Assembly: GCA_016213435.1 (NCBI GenBank)
Contig: JACRAL010000168.1
Coordinates: 1 to 48,639, forward strand
Direction of reading: 5' to 3'
Length of the DNA: 48,639 bases
From: Bacteroidota bacterium
GTDB lineage: Bacteria; Bacteroidota; Bacteroidia; Palsa-948
Part shown: positions 41,494-48,639 of the stretch, piece after piece
Numbering within the stretch: position 1 is the stretch's first letter
Layout: every line of letters begins with the position of its first letter
Made by a program: the position numbers and the translations under genes
The notes under the pieces: model-generated
Databases searched by the model: none
What the model was told of the DNA's origin: nothing
What the model saw: only the letters and a program-made list of their open reading frames with translations

Positions 41494-42675
41494 TCACTCA
41501 ATTATGAGAGTGAATTCGTCTTTCTTTTTGGCATTTTTATATAAACTGGCGTTCTTTCCGATCAACTTATCTTGGGCAATGATTTTTCTTGCCTTGCCCC
41601 AACTTATGGAGGTCATTGAGTTTTTCTGCTCATAAGAACGGGTATCGGTTTTTGGATTATGAGTAATTGTCAGTTTAAAAACTCCATAATCTTTTCCCAT
41701 TATTATTATCCTAAATAATGCTGTCGCTTTTTCGAGATGTGATGTACTGGGCTTTGTATCTTGAGACCATGAAAGAGAGGAAAAAACCTTATCTCTGAAA
41801 TAATGTCTTTGATCTATTCCTTTCAACTTCCCTTTTTTGAAAAGCATTGAACCTGTTTGATGGGTTGTAGAACCTTTCGGAGTTGTCAAATCGCGTTCTG
41901 TCAATGCTCCGCTTTCCCATAATAATTTTGATGCCTTGCTTTTTATTTCAATCTTTTCTTCTTTATCTGCCTTTCCTTTTGGCTTTCTATCTGACCTAAA
42001 TTCTTTTGGAATTTTTGCAAGTGTTCTTTTGGGGAATATTTTTGAAATAATATTTCCAGTTTCTTGTTTATCGGCTGTTGGTGCTTTATCCTGAATGGCT
42101 TTTCTTTCTGCTTCTGTCGGAACTACTTTTGCTTTTACTAAATCGGCAATTATTTTTTTAGATAGTTTTTTCAGATTGGGGTCAGAAAAATCAAAAATGC
42201 CTTTGAAATAATCTTTGAGCTGATTGATAATTTCCTTGTCGGATTCAATGCTGTTATCAATGCTGATGAGCAATGATGCTTCAACATTTGTAAATAATCC
42301 CTGTGCCGTCAGATTAGATGAACCGATAATCAATTCGGATTTTTCTGCGCCTTCAAAAAGATAAATTTTCGGGTGAAAGATTGTATAGGACGGCTGATAA
42401 AAAACATAAGCGTTGATATTCAGCTTCAGTAGTGCCTCCAATGCTTCTTTAGATGTTCCTTTCTGGTCAACGCCTGTAACGATGGTGATAATATTGAGAT
42501 GTTTCTTTGCGGATGCAATATGTTTGGCAAGTCCATTTACACCTGCTTGACTGGCGAAAGCGGAAATGCCAGTGAAAGTATGGAAGTCTGTATCTGAAAA
42601 GAATTTGATTAATTGATTGCCTACGGAGTCTGCCGAGGTGGGTTCAAAACCTTGTCCTAAAAGTTTAATGTTCAT
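41494..42675 (-). CDS. PLD-family restriction endonuclease (NgoFVII/BfiI-like)
   Basis: A nuclease of the phospholipase D superfamily, 393 residues from the chosen start. The HKD motif is HPKIYLFEG ... LIIGSSNLTAQGL (H101, K103, N121), followed by the family's FTNVEASLLISID. Such domains hydrolyse DNA without metal via a histidine intermediate and usually dimerise to build one active site. The C-terminal 200 residues (KLLWESGALTERDLTTPKGS, then RHYFRDKVFSSLSWSQD) are probably the DNA-recognition part. The frame continues upstream to 42807, but that 44-residue extension is basic, GC-rich and unlike the family, so I start at MNIKLLGQGFEP. Together with the methylase and C-like regulator this forms a Type II-like restriction-modification system. 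Confidence 0.87.
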   Translation of the reverse strand: MNIKLLGQGFEPTSADSVGNQLIKFFSDTDFHTFTGISAFASQAGVNGLAKHIASAKKHLNIITIVTGVDQKGTSKEALEALLKLNINAYVFYQPSYTIFHPKIYLFEGAEKSELIIGSSNLTAQGLFTNVEASLLISIDNSIESDKEIINQLKDYFKGIFDFSDPNLKKLSKKIIADLVKAKVVPTEAERKAIQDKAPTADKQETGNIISKIFPKRTLAKIPKEFRSDRKPKGKADKEEKIEIKSKASKLLWESGALTERDLTTPKGSTTHQTGSMLFKKGKLKGIDQRHYFRDKVFSSLSWSQDTKPSTSHLEKATALFRIIIMGKDYGVFKLTITHNPKTDTRSYEQKNSMTSISWGKARKIIAQDKLIGKNASLYKNAKKKDEFTLIIE

Positions 42676-42956
42676 TCCTTCAAATTTTGAGCAAATATAT
42701 GGTAATTTTTTGGCGCGTGTTTTTGACCGCCCGTTTTTGCTCTTTGGCGCGCGCAGAAGAAAAATTGTCCGTTTAATCAGAACATTAACGAGCACGCCAA
42801 TGTGCAAATCTCGGGCGCATAAGATGATTTGATTAAAAACTATTTCGTGAACCTTAGTGTTCTTGTGGTAAAAATCATATCGCCACTAAAGCAGGAAAGC
42901 ACAAAATTCGACTAAACCCTTAATTATGAATAATGTTTAATGGGGAAATAACACCT
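42676..42956. other. GC-rich upstream region of the nuclease gene
   Basis: Between yqgE and the nuclease gene lies 281 bp. The half next to the nuclease is clearly GC-richer than the surroundings (GGCGCG occurs twice, plus GCGCGC and a small GCAC/GTGC stem) and is open in the nuclease frame. The rest is AT-rich. It may be a repeat remnant or a site of integration of the restriction locus. No gene is evident. Confidence 0.4.
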
Positions 42957-43529
42957 TCAATTCATCTGAGGATTTTCAGGAAAGTTGGCGATGATGGAAT
43001 AATCTTTTCCCATGCTTTTTAAAACTTCCTGCCAAAGCTTTTCGCGCTCGCTACCAAACACCACATCCACCGATGCAGGTGCAACCAGCCATGAGTTTCG
43101 TTTTATTTCATCTTCCAGTTGTTTCGCTGCCCATCCTGAATAGCCCACAAAAAGACGAATTTCATTTTCCGCAATCTTTTTTCCTTTAATGAGCGCCCGT
43201 ACGGTTTCAAAATTTCCGCTCCAGAATAAATCTCCTATAATTGGAACACTGTCAGGAATTGCATCGCCAAGCGTGTGGATATAAAACAAACTGTCGCGCT
43301 GAACCGGACCTCCATCCCATACCGGAAGTTTACATCCCTTAAACTCATCTATGATCTGGTCAAGTTTCAGATCCATGGGTCTATTTAGAACAAATCCAAC
43401 ACTCCCCTCTTCATTATGCGAAGCAAGCAGAACAACAGTGCGCTTGAAATTAGGATCGGTGCTGAAGGGCTCAGAGAGCAATAATTTTCCTTGCGAAGGA
43501 ACAAACTTTGTATAGTCGAGTTTCACCAT
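42957..43529 (-). CDS. yqgE: YqgE/AlgH family protein
   Basis: A 190-residue cytoplasmic protein of the conserved UPF0301 (YqgE/AlgH) family. Signature segments are GKLLLSEPFSTDPNFKRTVV, GSVGFVLNRPMD, WDGGPVQRDSLFYIHTLGD and RLFVGYSGWAAKQLEDEI, in standard order and length. The biochemical role is not settled; it is not a dedicated transcription factor by fold. It is downstream of glyA on the same strand, but 112 bp of palindromic repeat separates them. Confidence 0.93.
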   Translation of the reverse strand: MVKLDYTKFVPSQGKLLLSEPFSTDPNFKRTVVLLASHNEEGSVGFVLNRPMDLKLDQIIDEFKGCKLPVWDGGPVQRDSLFYIHTLGDAIPDSVPIIGDLFWSGNFETVRALIKGKKIAENEIRLFVGYSGWAAKQLEDEIKRNSWLVAPASVDVVFGSEREKLWQEVLKSMGKDYSIIANFPENPQMN

Positions 43530-43540
43530 GATAATTGAAG

Positions 43541-43638
43541 CCCCCTCTAAATCTCCCTCTTAAGGGGAGACTTTCAGTACTTAAGCCCTCCCTGAAGGAC
43601 AACCGCAAGGTTGCGAACGCAGTTCAGTTGGGAGGGGC
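43541..43638. repeat. Composite palindromic intergenic repeat between glyA and yqgE
   Basis: Three nested dyads: TCTCCC (43552-43557) / GGGAGA (43565-43570); a long-range pair GCCCTCCC (43585-43592) / GGGAGGGGC (43630-43638); and inside that a 5-bp stem CAACC / GGTTG (43600-43613) with a GCAA tetraloop. It has the look of the dispersed repeat readable as PPLNLPLKG in Bacteroidota. It probably ends or stabilises the glyA transcript. Confidence 0.6.
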
Positions 43639-43641
43639 ATT

Positions 43642-44916
43642 TTACCACCCAAACAACGGATACTTCTTCATCCACTTATTTATATTCTTCTTCACACCAG
43701 CAATGCGCGTTTCGTTTTCTGTATTCATCAGCACATCGTCTATAAGTTCAACAATTTTAATCATGTCCTTTTCTTTCAATCCGCGGGTCGTAACTGCAGC
43801 GGTTCCAATTCTTATCCCTGAAGTAACAAAAGGAGATTTATCATCGAAAGGCACCATGTTTTTGTTTACGGTAATATCTGCCTTAATAAGAGATTCCTCC
43901 GCTTGTTTCCCTGTAAGGTTTTTATTTCTAAGATCGATCAGCATGCAGTGATTATCCGTTCCTCCGGAACTGATGCTGTATCCTTTACCCAAAAATGTTT
44001 TTGCCATAGCATGTGCGTTCTTCATCACTTGGGTAGCATATTTAAGAAAAGATTCTTCCATTGCTTCACCGAAAGCAATTGCCTTTGCCGCGATTGCATG
44101 CTCCAGAGGGCCACCCTGCGTACCCGGAAAAACACCGCCATCCAAAATAGCAGACATCATTTTAATTTCTCCTTTAGGTGTAGTAAGTCCCCATGGGTTT
44201 TGAAAATCTTTCCCCATCAGAATCATTCCTCCTCGAGGACCTCTCAAGGTTTTATGCGTGGTAGTGGTAACAATATGACAATGCGGGAGAGGATCTCTGA
44301 GCAACCCTCGTGCAATCAATCCCGCAGGATGAGCCATATCAGCCATCAGCAATGCACCTACTGAATCGGCTATTTTTCTGAGCCGTGCATAATCCCAATC
44401 CCGAGAATAAGCAGATGCACCACATATGATTAGCTTTGGTTTTTCCTGCTGTGCAGTTTTTTCTGCAGCATCATAATCTACTCTTCCTGTTTCTCTATCC
44501 ACACTGTAGAAGTGCGGCTCATAAAGTTTTCCTGAAAAATTTACAGGAGAACCATGCGTAAGATGTCCTCCATGGGCAAGATTAAATCCAAGAATTTTAT
44601 CTCCGGGTTTTAACACACCCAACATTACCGATGCATTTGCCTGTGCGCCTGAGTGCGGCTGAACATTCGCCCACTCTGCATTGTACAATGTTTTTGCACG
44701 GTCAATGGCTAATTGTTCCACTTTATCCACCACCTCGCACCCGCCATAATATCTTTTTCCCGGAAGTCCTTCGGCATATTTATTTGTGAGCACAGAACCC
44801 AAAGCGCGCATCACCTGATCGCTTACAAAATTTTCGGAAGCAATGAGTTCAAGTCCACGCATCTGGCGGTCGCGTTCTTCTTTGATCAATTCAAAAACAA
44901 GAGTGTCGTTTTTCAT
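43642..44916 (-). CDS. glyA: Serine hydroxymethyltransferase
   Basis: GlyA converts serine and tetrahydrofolate to glycine and methylene-tetrahydrofolate; a cytoplasmic PLP enzyme of 424 residues, normal length. The PLP lysine is K222 in [15 protein letters not shown]. Also visible are [52 protein letters not shown] and [14 protein letters not shown], the complete family set. It is intact and typical; it appears to be monocistronic, apart from possible read-through into yqgE. Confidence 0.98.
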   Translation of the reverse strand: MKNDTLVFELIKEERDRQMRGLELIASENFVSDQVMRALGSVLTNKYAEGLPGKRYYGGCEVVDKVEQLAIDRAKTLYNAEWANVQPHSGAQANASVMLGVLKPGDKILGFNLAHGGHLTHGSPVNFSGKLYEPHFYSVDRETGRVDYDAAEKTAQQEKPKLIICGASAYSRDWDYARLRKIADSVGALLMADMAHPAGLIARGLLRDPLPHCHIVTTTTHKTLRGPRGGMILMGKDFQNPWGLTTPKGEIKMMSAILDGGVFPGTQGGPLEHAIAAKAIAFGEAMEESFLKYATQVMKNAHAMAKTFLGKGYSISSGGTDNHCMLIDLRNKNLTGKQAEESLIKADITVNKNMVPFDDKSPFVTSGIRIGTAAVTTRGLKEKDMIKIVELIDDVLMNTENETRIAGVKKNINKWMKKYPLFGW

Positions 44917-45019
44917 AGGAGAATATTTATATTGTTGTATGTTTTATGACAAAGCACGAAAGTCTGTCCGGCAAACATACATAATTCAGGAAATAAAGAA
45001 ATAAGAGGAATAATAAAAT

Positions 45020-47155
45020 TTATCTTTCAGGAAACATGACCTTTCTTGAGATAACACCAGTGGGCATTTCTGCAACAGCAATATAAATTCCGGAAGAGGC
45101 ATACAGGGGCAATAACACTTTTTCCTTTTGCAGGGGCATCTCATTCAGCGATAATATCTTTTGCCCCATCATATTATAAATACTAATCTTCACATTAGTC
45201 ACTTGAGGAAGATTAAAGACAAGAAATACTTCGCCATGATCGGAGAAAACATTTACTAAAAACAAATCTTTGTTTTCATGAACCCCCAATGAGGTAAGAG
45301 AATCACAAATACGCAGAATGAAACGCGGAGCTTTGGTTGTATCTGCAATGGAAAATGAATAAGAAATGGTTGAGCGCAGATCCATCATATTTCCGGTAGC
45401 AAGATCTTCGAGAAAAAGACAGTAGCTCTTTGGAAACATCAAAATACTATCCCGAGAAATTTTATATATTCCTGATACAGGAACAGTCAAACGAAGAGGA
45501 ATATTTACATCAGCAGTAAGCGGAGGCAATCCATTGACCGCAAGATCCAGTGTATTATTCATTACAGAAGAAAAATTTTGCACATTACTATTAGGATGAG
45601 TCAGCTTCCGCATATCGTACTTACTATCAAAATTATTAGCTGCACCCTGCTTGAAGTGGATAAATATCTCATCGTCATATCCATTTCCGGTCGCAGTAAG
45701 TTTTAAACGGTATGGGGTGTTGTTTGTGTTAGGCGGAACAGAAAAATCATTGAAAGTCATGGGATAATGGCTGACATTAGGACTACTTCCTATTTTAAAA
45801 AAGGTTGGATTTTGAGCCGATGCTTTCACTAATTCTTCTGCCTTCAAGACAGGCGTACCAACTCCGTTTGCTATGACCCAAAATGACTGCTGAGAAGCTA
45901 TGTATTGCGAACCGCCATTTCCATTTATAGGAGATGAATCAAGCGGACAATGATAGGCATATGTTCCAGTGTAAGAATTATAAATATAGATTGCATCGTT
46001 CATATTTGTTTTTGTCCAATTTGCATCGTCCCAGTCAATAGCAGATGGATAGGGATTGGAAACGAGATTCCATCCATCATCAGCAGGACTGCCGGTATTA
46101 GTATAGGTAACGGAAAGTGGTTGAGTAAATTTATTTGGAGGTCCAGGCACATCAAAGGTTACAGGAGTCGGTCCCAAATAAACCCAAAAACCTTTTCCGG
46201 CAGCAAGGGCATCTGTAACATTGCCTGCGGCAACATACCCCATATCAAAAACACCACCTATTGTTTCATCATACGTATAGATAGAAGGGTAATTGCAAGT
46301 CGCATAACAACCGTTTAGTGCACAATCAGCAGGTCCGCAGGTAGCACCTGTAAATCCGCTGGTAGCAAAATTATCTGTCCAATCCGCAATAGTAGCACCA
46401 CTCACTGCAGAACCTAAGAATCTCCAATCATCTGGAATTAAACTCTCGGGCGCAAATCGCTCCATGATAATATTTCCAGCAAAATCGGCAGAAACATTTG
46501 TCATAGGGGCAATACTTGCAGTTCCTGCAGCCGAGGAAAGAAGAGTAAAGTTAAATCCGGTAGTTGTAAAAGTTCCTGCATTAATGGTAAGTGTGTTAAT
46601 CAAACGTTCATCGCTCAACAAACTAACTCCGGTACTATTACTAAGTGTGATGTTATTAAAATCTGTTCGTGTAGTTCCGCCAATAGTCTGTGCAGTGCTG
46701 CCGTTGAATGTCAGTGTGCCACTGTTGTGTGTAAAGGTGCCATCGTTAGAAAAATTTCCGGCAATATTCATGTTCCCGGAAAACCCCACAAGTGAACTGC
46801 TGGCAGCTATGGTTGCATCATTTAAAGAACTGTATGTAGAACCAAGAATATTTGTAGCTCCGTTAAAAGATATACTGTTTCCAGAAAAAGTCCCGTTGTT
46901 TGTCAGGTTGCCGGTAAGGTTAATAAGTCCGCTTCCGTTAAAAATATCGCTGTTGGTAAGATTTCCGGACATGGTAATTGTTCCGGAATTTCCGATAGTG
47001 CCGATGGTATTGTCAACATCAATTACATTGCTGATAACCGTACCGGAAGTAATATTTCCAACAGCACCATTATTTGAAAGCACCTGAGCAAAACCGATCC
47101 CTTCCATCCCAAAGGAAAGGAAAAGCAAGAGTGTCATTATACATTTGTCTTTCAT
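45020..47155 (-). CDS. T9SS-secreted surface protein, short paralogue of the giant adhesin
   Basis: A 711-residue exported protein. A signal peptide (CIMTLLLFLSFGMEGIGFAQ) is followed by beta-helix-like repeats (GNLTNNGTFSGNSISFNG, FTHNSGTLTFNGS) to about residue 220. A core of about 400 residues follows, nearly matching the giant adhesin at 33235-34430: ATIADWTDNFATSGFTGATC, YPSIYTYDETIGG, DDGWNLVSNPYPSAIDW and YIASQQSFWV. It ends in a type A T9SS sorting domain (VKISIYNMMGQKI ... SSGIYIAVAEMP). It lacks the SprB repeats and PKD domain present in the paralogue. The core has six or more cysteines conserved between the two. Its function is unknown; a surface adhesin or matrix role is likely. 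Confidence 0.9.
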   Translation of the reverse strand: MKDKCIMTLLLFLSFGMEGIGFAQVLSNNGAVGNITSGTVISNVIDVDNTIGTIGNSGTITMSGNLTNSDIFNGSGLINLTGNLTNNGTFSGNSISFNGATNILGSTYSSLNDATIAASSSLVGFSGNMNIAGNFSNDGTFTHNSGTLTFNGSTAQTIGGTTRTDFNNITLSNSTGVSLLSDERLINTLTINAGTFTTTGFNFTLLSSAAGTASIAPMTNVSADFAGNIIMERFAPESLIPDDWRFLGSAVSGATIADWTDNFATSGFTGATCGPADCALNGCYATCNYPSIYTYDETIGGVFDMGYVAAGNVTDALAAGKGFWVYLGPTPVTFDVPGPPNKFTQPLSVTYTNTGSPADDGWNLVSNPYPSAIDWDDANWTKTNMNDAIYIYNSYTGTYAYHCPLDSSPINGNGGSQYIASQQSFWVIANGVGTPVLKAEELVKASAQNPTFFKIGSSPNVSHYPMTFNDFSVPPNTNNTPYRLKLTATGNGYDDEIFIHFKQGAANNFDSKYDMRKLTHPNSNVQNFSSVMNNTLDLAVNGLPPLTADVNIPLRLTVPVSGIYKISRDSILMFPKSYCLFLEDLATGNMMDLRSTISYSFSIADTTKAPRFILRICDSLTSLGVHENKDLFLVNVFSDHGEVFLVFNLPQVTNVKISIYNMMGQKILSLNEMPLQKEKVLLPLYASSGIYIAVAEMPTGVISRKVMFPER

Positions 47156-47258
47156 CAGGTATTAGCTAAAGAGCATCTCTCAAGAAACAAAAGAATCATC
47201 ATTTACAAGGAAGAACGGCTTACGAAATCATGGTCTATACAGAAGTAAAAACAGAAAC

Positions 47259-48639
47259 TTACTTCTCAGAAGACATCTTCGCTTCTGTATTATTCTTCAC
47301 CAGATCATTTAATTTCTGAATATCTGCTTTTAATTTTTCAAAATCTTGTTTGCTGACAGTTCCTTCTTTCAGGACATTATTTGATTGCTGAAGTTCATTA
47401 ACTTGTTTTTGCAATTCTTTTAAGGCCTCAACAAGAACAGGAGTTAAACGTGAATAATCAACCGATTTGTATCCTTTACTATCAGTTGCAACAAATTCAG
47501 GATATATCTTTTCTACTTCCTGAGCAATAAAACCAATTTGTTTCGTATCGGTAAAACTTTTTTCAGGAAACTCGTCTTTTCTGAAAAAATAATTGACGCC
47601 CTGTAATTGCAGTACTTTATCTAATGACCCTTTTAAATTTGTAATGTCTTTTTTATAACGAATGTCAGAACAAATCAGAACACCACACGATGCTGTTACT
47701 GTACCACTAAAAATTGAATTAGTTGCTGTTACATTAAATAAACCTGTGCCGGTATTCACATTCACTCTGGTAGCTCCCGTCACATTACCAATTGTAATGG
47801 TGTGCGCAATTGCGTTTGTTCCAATATTAAGCGCACCTGTACCGTTGTTAAGTGCAATGGCAGTAGCACCCGTACTATTCCCTAAAGTAATGGTATGAGC
47901 AACAGCGTTTGTTCCAATATTAAGAGCACCTGTACCGTTGTTAAGTGCAATAGTGGTAGCACCGGTACTATTCCCCAAGGTGATGGTATGAGCAACAGCA
48001 TTTGTTCCAATATTAATTGCACCACTACCACTATTAAGAGCAACGGATGTAATTCCTGTGCTATTTCCTATAGTGATAGTTTGGGCAGCTGCACCCGTTC
48101 CAACATTAATACTTCGGGCAAATGCATTAACTCCAATATCAATGTTCCCTGTACCCGCATTGAGAACTAATGAAGTGGCTCCTGTGCCATTGCCCATTGT
48201 GATGGTATGCGCGACTGCATTCGTTCCTATATTAAGTGCACCGGTACCATTGTTAAGCGCAATGGAAGTTGCACCGGTACTGTTTCCTAATGTAATCGTT
48301 TGAGCAGCTGCACCCGTTCCCATATTAATACTTCGGGCAAATGCATTGACTCCAATATCAATGTTCCCTGTACCCGCATTGAGAACTAATGAAGTGGCTC
48401 CTGTGCCATTGCCCATCGTGATGGTGTGAGCAACTGCATTCGTACCAATGTTAAGTACACCAGTGCCATTGTTGAGCGAAATAGAAGTAGCGCCTGTACT
48501 ATTTCCTAAGGTAATTGTTTGAGCAGCTGCACCCGTCCCCACATTAATGCTTCTTGCAAATGCACTCGATCCAATATCAATATTGCCAGTACCTGCATTG
48601 AACACCAACGATGTAGCTCCTGTACTATTCCCCAACGTA
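47259..48639 (-). CDS. Repeat protein with S74 intramolecular chaperone domain, 5' end outside window
   Basis: The 3' part (458 codons) of a larger gene. The visible N-terminal 300 residues are Gly/Thr/Asn-rich tandem repeats alternating a 31-residue unit (ALNIGTNAVAHTITM type) with a 42-residue unit (NIDIGVNAFARSINV type), as expected for a trimeric beta-helical stalk. The C-terminal part is a Peptidase_S74 domain: SDIRYKKDI with the catalytic Ser and Lys, KQIGFIAQEVEKIYPEFV, KSVDYSRLTPVLVEAL, and a closing coiled coil. S74 domains help trimers fold and then cleave themselves off; they occur in phage tail spikes and in Bacteroidota surface proteins. No phage genes are nearby and a T9SS protein follows 103 bp downstream, so a cellular surface fibre is likelier. 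Confidence 0.88.
   Translation of the reverse strand, partial: TLGNSTGATSLVFNAGTGNIDIGSSAFARSINVGTGAAAQTITLGNSTGATSISLNNGTGVLNIGTNAVAHTITMGNGTGATSLVLNAGTGNIDIGVNAFARSINMGTGAAAQTITLGNSTGATSIALNNGTGALNIGTNAVAHTITMGNGTGATSLVLNAGTGNIDIGVNAFARSINVGTGAAAQTITIGNSTGITSVALNSGSGAINIGTNAVAHTITLGNSTGATTIALNNGTGALNIGTNAVAHTITLGNSTGATAIALNNGTGALNIGTNAIAHTITIGNVTGATRVNVNTGTGLFNVTATNSIFSGTVTASCGVLICSDIRYKKDITNLKGSLDKVLQLQGVNYFFRKDEFPEKSFTDTKQIGFIAQEVEKIYPEFVATDSKGYKSVDYSRLTPVLVEALKELQKQVNELQQSNNVLKEGTVSKQDFEKLKADIQKLNDLVKNNTEAKMSSEK
47780..48639 (-). repeat. 93-bp and 219-bp tandem repeats in the S74-protein gene
   Basis: The coding repeats are highly similar at DNA level. A 219-bp super-unit (31 plus 42 codons) occurs about three times up to the right edge; for example 48121 and 48340 are equivalent positions. 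Nearer the 3' end the shorter 93-bp unit repeats (47893 and 47986 are equivalent). Near identity suggests recent expansion, and the copy number may vary between strains. Confidence 0.85.

Noticed and set aside
42676-42807. 44-residue N-terminal extension of the PLD nuclease
   Set aside because: Composition is GC-rich and strongly basic, unlike the rest of the protein, and the family start matches the internal ATG at 42675.
47662-48303. Val/Pro/Ser-rich plus-strand open frames opposite the repeat protein and similar frames opposite both adhesins
   Set aside because: They mirror the low-complexity Thr/Gly/Asn repeats on the coding strand and have no features of their own.
47259-48639. Prophage tail spike
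   Set aside because: S74 domains suggest this, but no other phage gene is visible and the neighbour is a T9SS surface protein. The 5' side lies outside the window, so the question is not closed.

Overview
The window looks like a chromosomal segment from an AT-rich member of the Bacteroidota, probably an uncultivated environmental lineage. Four things point there: two secreted proteins with C-terminal type IX secretion (T9SS) sorting domains, SprB-type repeats, A-rich leaders without Shine-Dalgarno sequences in front of most genes, and intergenic palindromic repeats. No rRNA, tRNA, insertion sequence or CRISPR array was recognised.

Layout. (1) 1-6140 is a stress/low-oxygen style cluster: a receiver-Crp/Fnr regulator, a tandem universal stress protein, a triple-BON protein, a membrane-anchored rhodanese, a phosphoribosyltransferase, an alpha/beta hydrolase and a divergent erythromycin-esterase-like protein. 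A TGAT-N4-ATCA palindrome lies in the divergent gap and is a plausible target of the regulator. (2) 6253-7188 is an exported protein with a SPOR-like end. (3) 7446-11337 encodes a phosphorelay (hybrid kinase, HPt, lone receiver), followed by a Bcp-type peroxiredoxin and a sugar-phosphate isomerase. (4) 13617-30797 is one long leftward operon of about 14 genes for an exported surface polysaccharide: a BY-kinase/chain-length protein, a Wzm/Wzt ABC exporter with a Wzt carbohydrate-binding tail, glycosyltransferases, many methyltransferases and two glycosyltransferase-methyltransferase fusions. (5) 31096-37023 is a giant T9SS adhesin. (6) 37121-37839 is a repeat-rich scar with a broken gene. (7) 38043-42675 is a restriction-modification locus (PLD-type nuclease, C-protein-like regulator with its operator, adenine methylase, coiled-coil membrane protein). 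(8) 42957-44916 is housekeeping (YqgE/AlgH, GlyA). (9) 45020-48639 holds a second T9SS protein paralogous to the giant one and the 3' part of a tail-fibre-like repeat protein with an S74 chaperone domain.

The most interesting part is inside the polysaccharide operon at 20743-26309. A glutamine-kinase-like enzyme (ATP-grasp plus terminal phosphohistidine domain, no PEP barrel), a LicC-like cytidylyltransferase, an APS-kinase-like kinase and a methyltransferase together match, by architecture, size and adjacency, the Campylobacter jejuni pathway for O-methyl phosphoramidate capsule modification. The amidohydrolase of that pathway is absent here. A sulfotransferase-fold protein with an apparent 3'-phosphonucleotide site sits in front of the kinase. 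I infer a Bacteroidota version of phosphoramidate (or phospho-glutamine) glycan decoration, in which the sulfotransferase-fold protein may be the group transferase. No alignment or search was run, so assignments rest on motifs read by eye and knowledge of the families.
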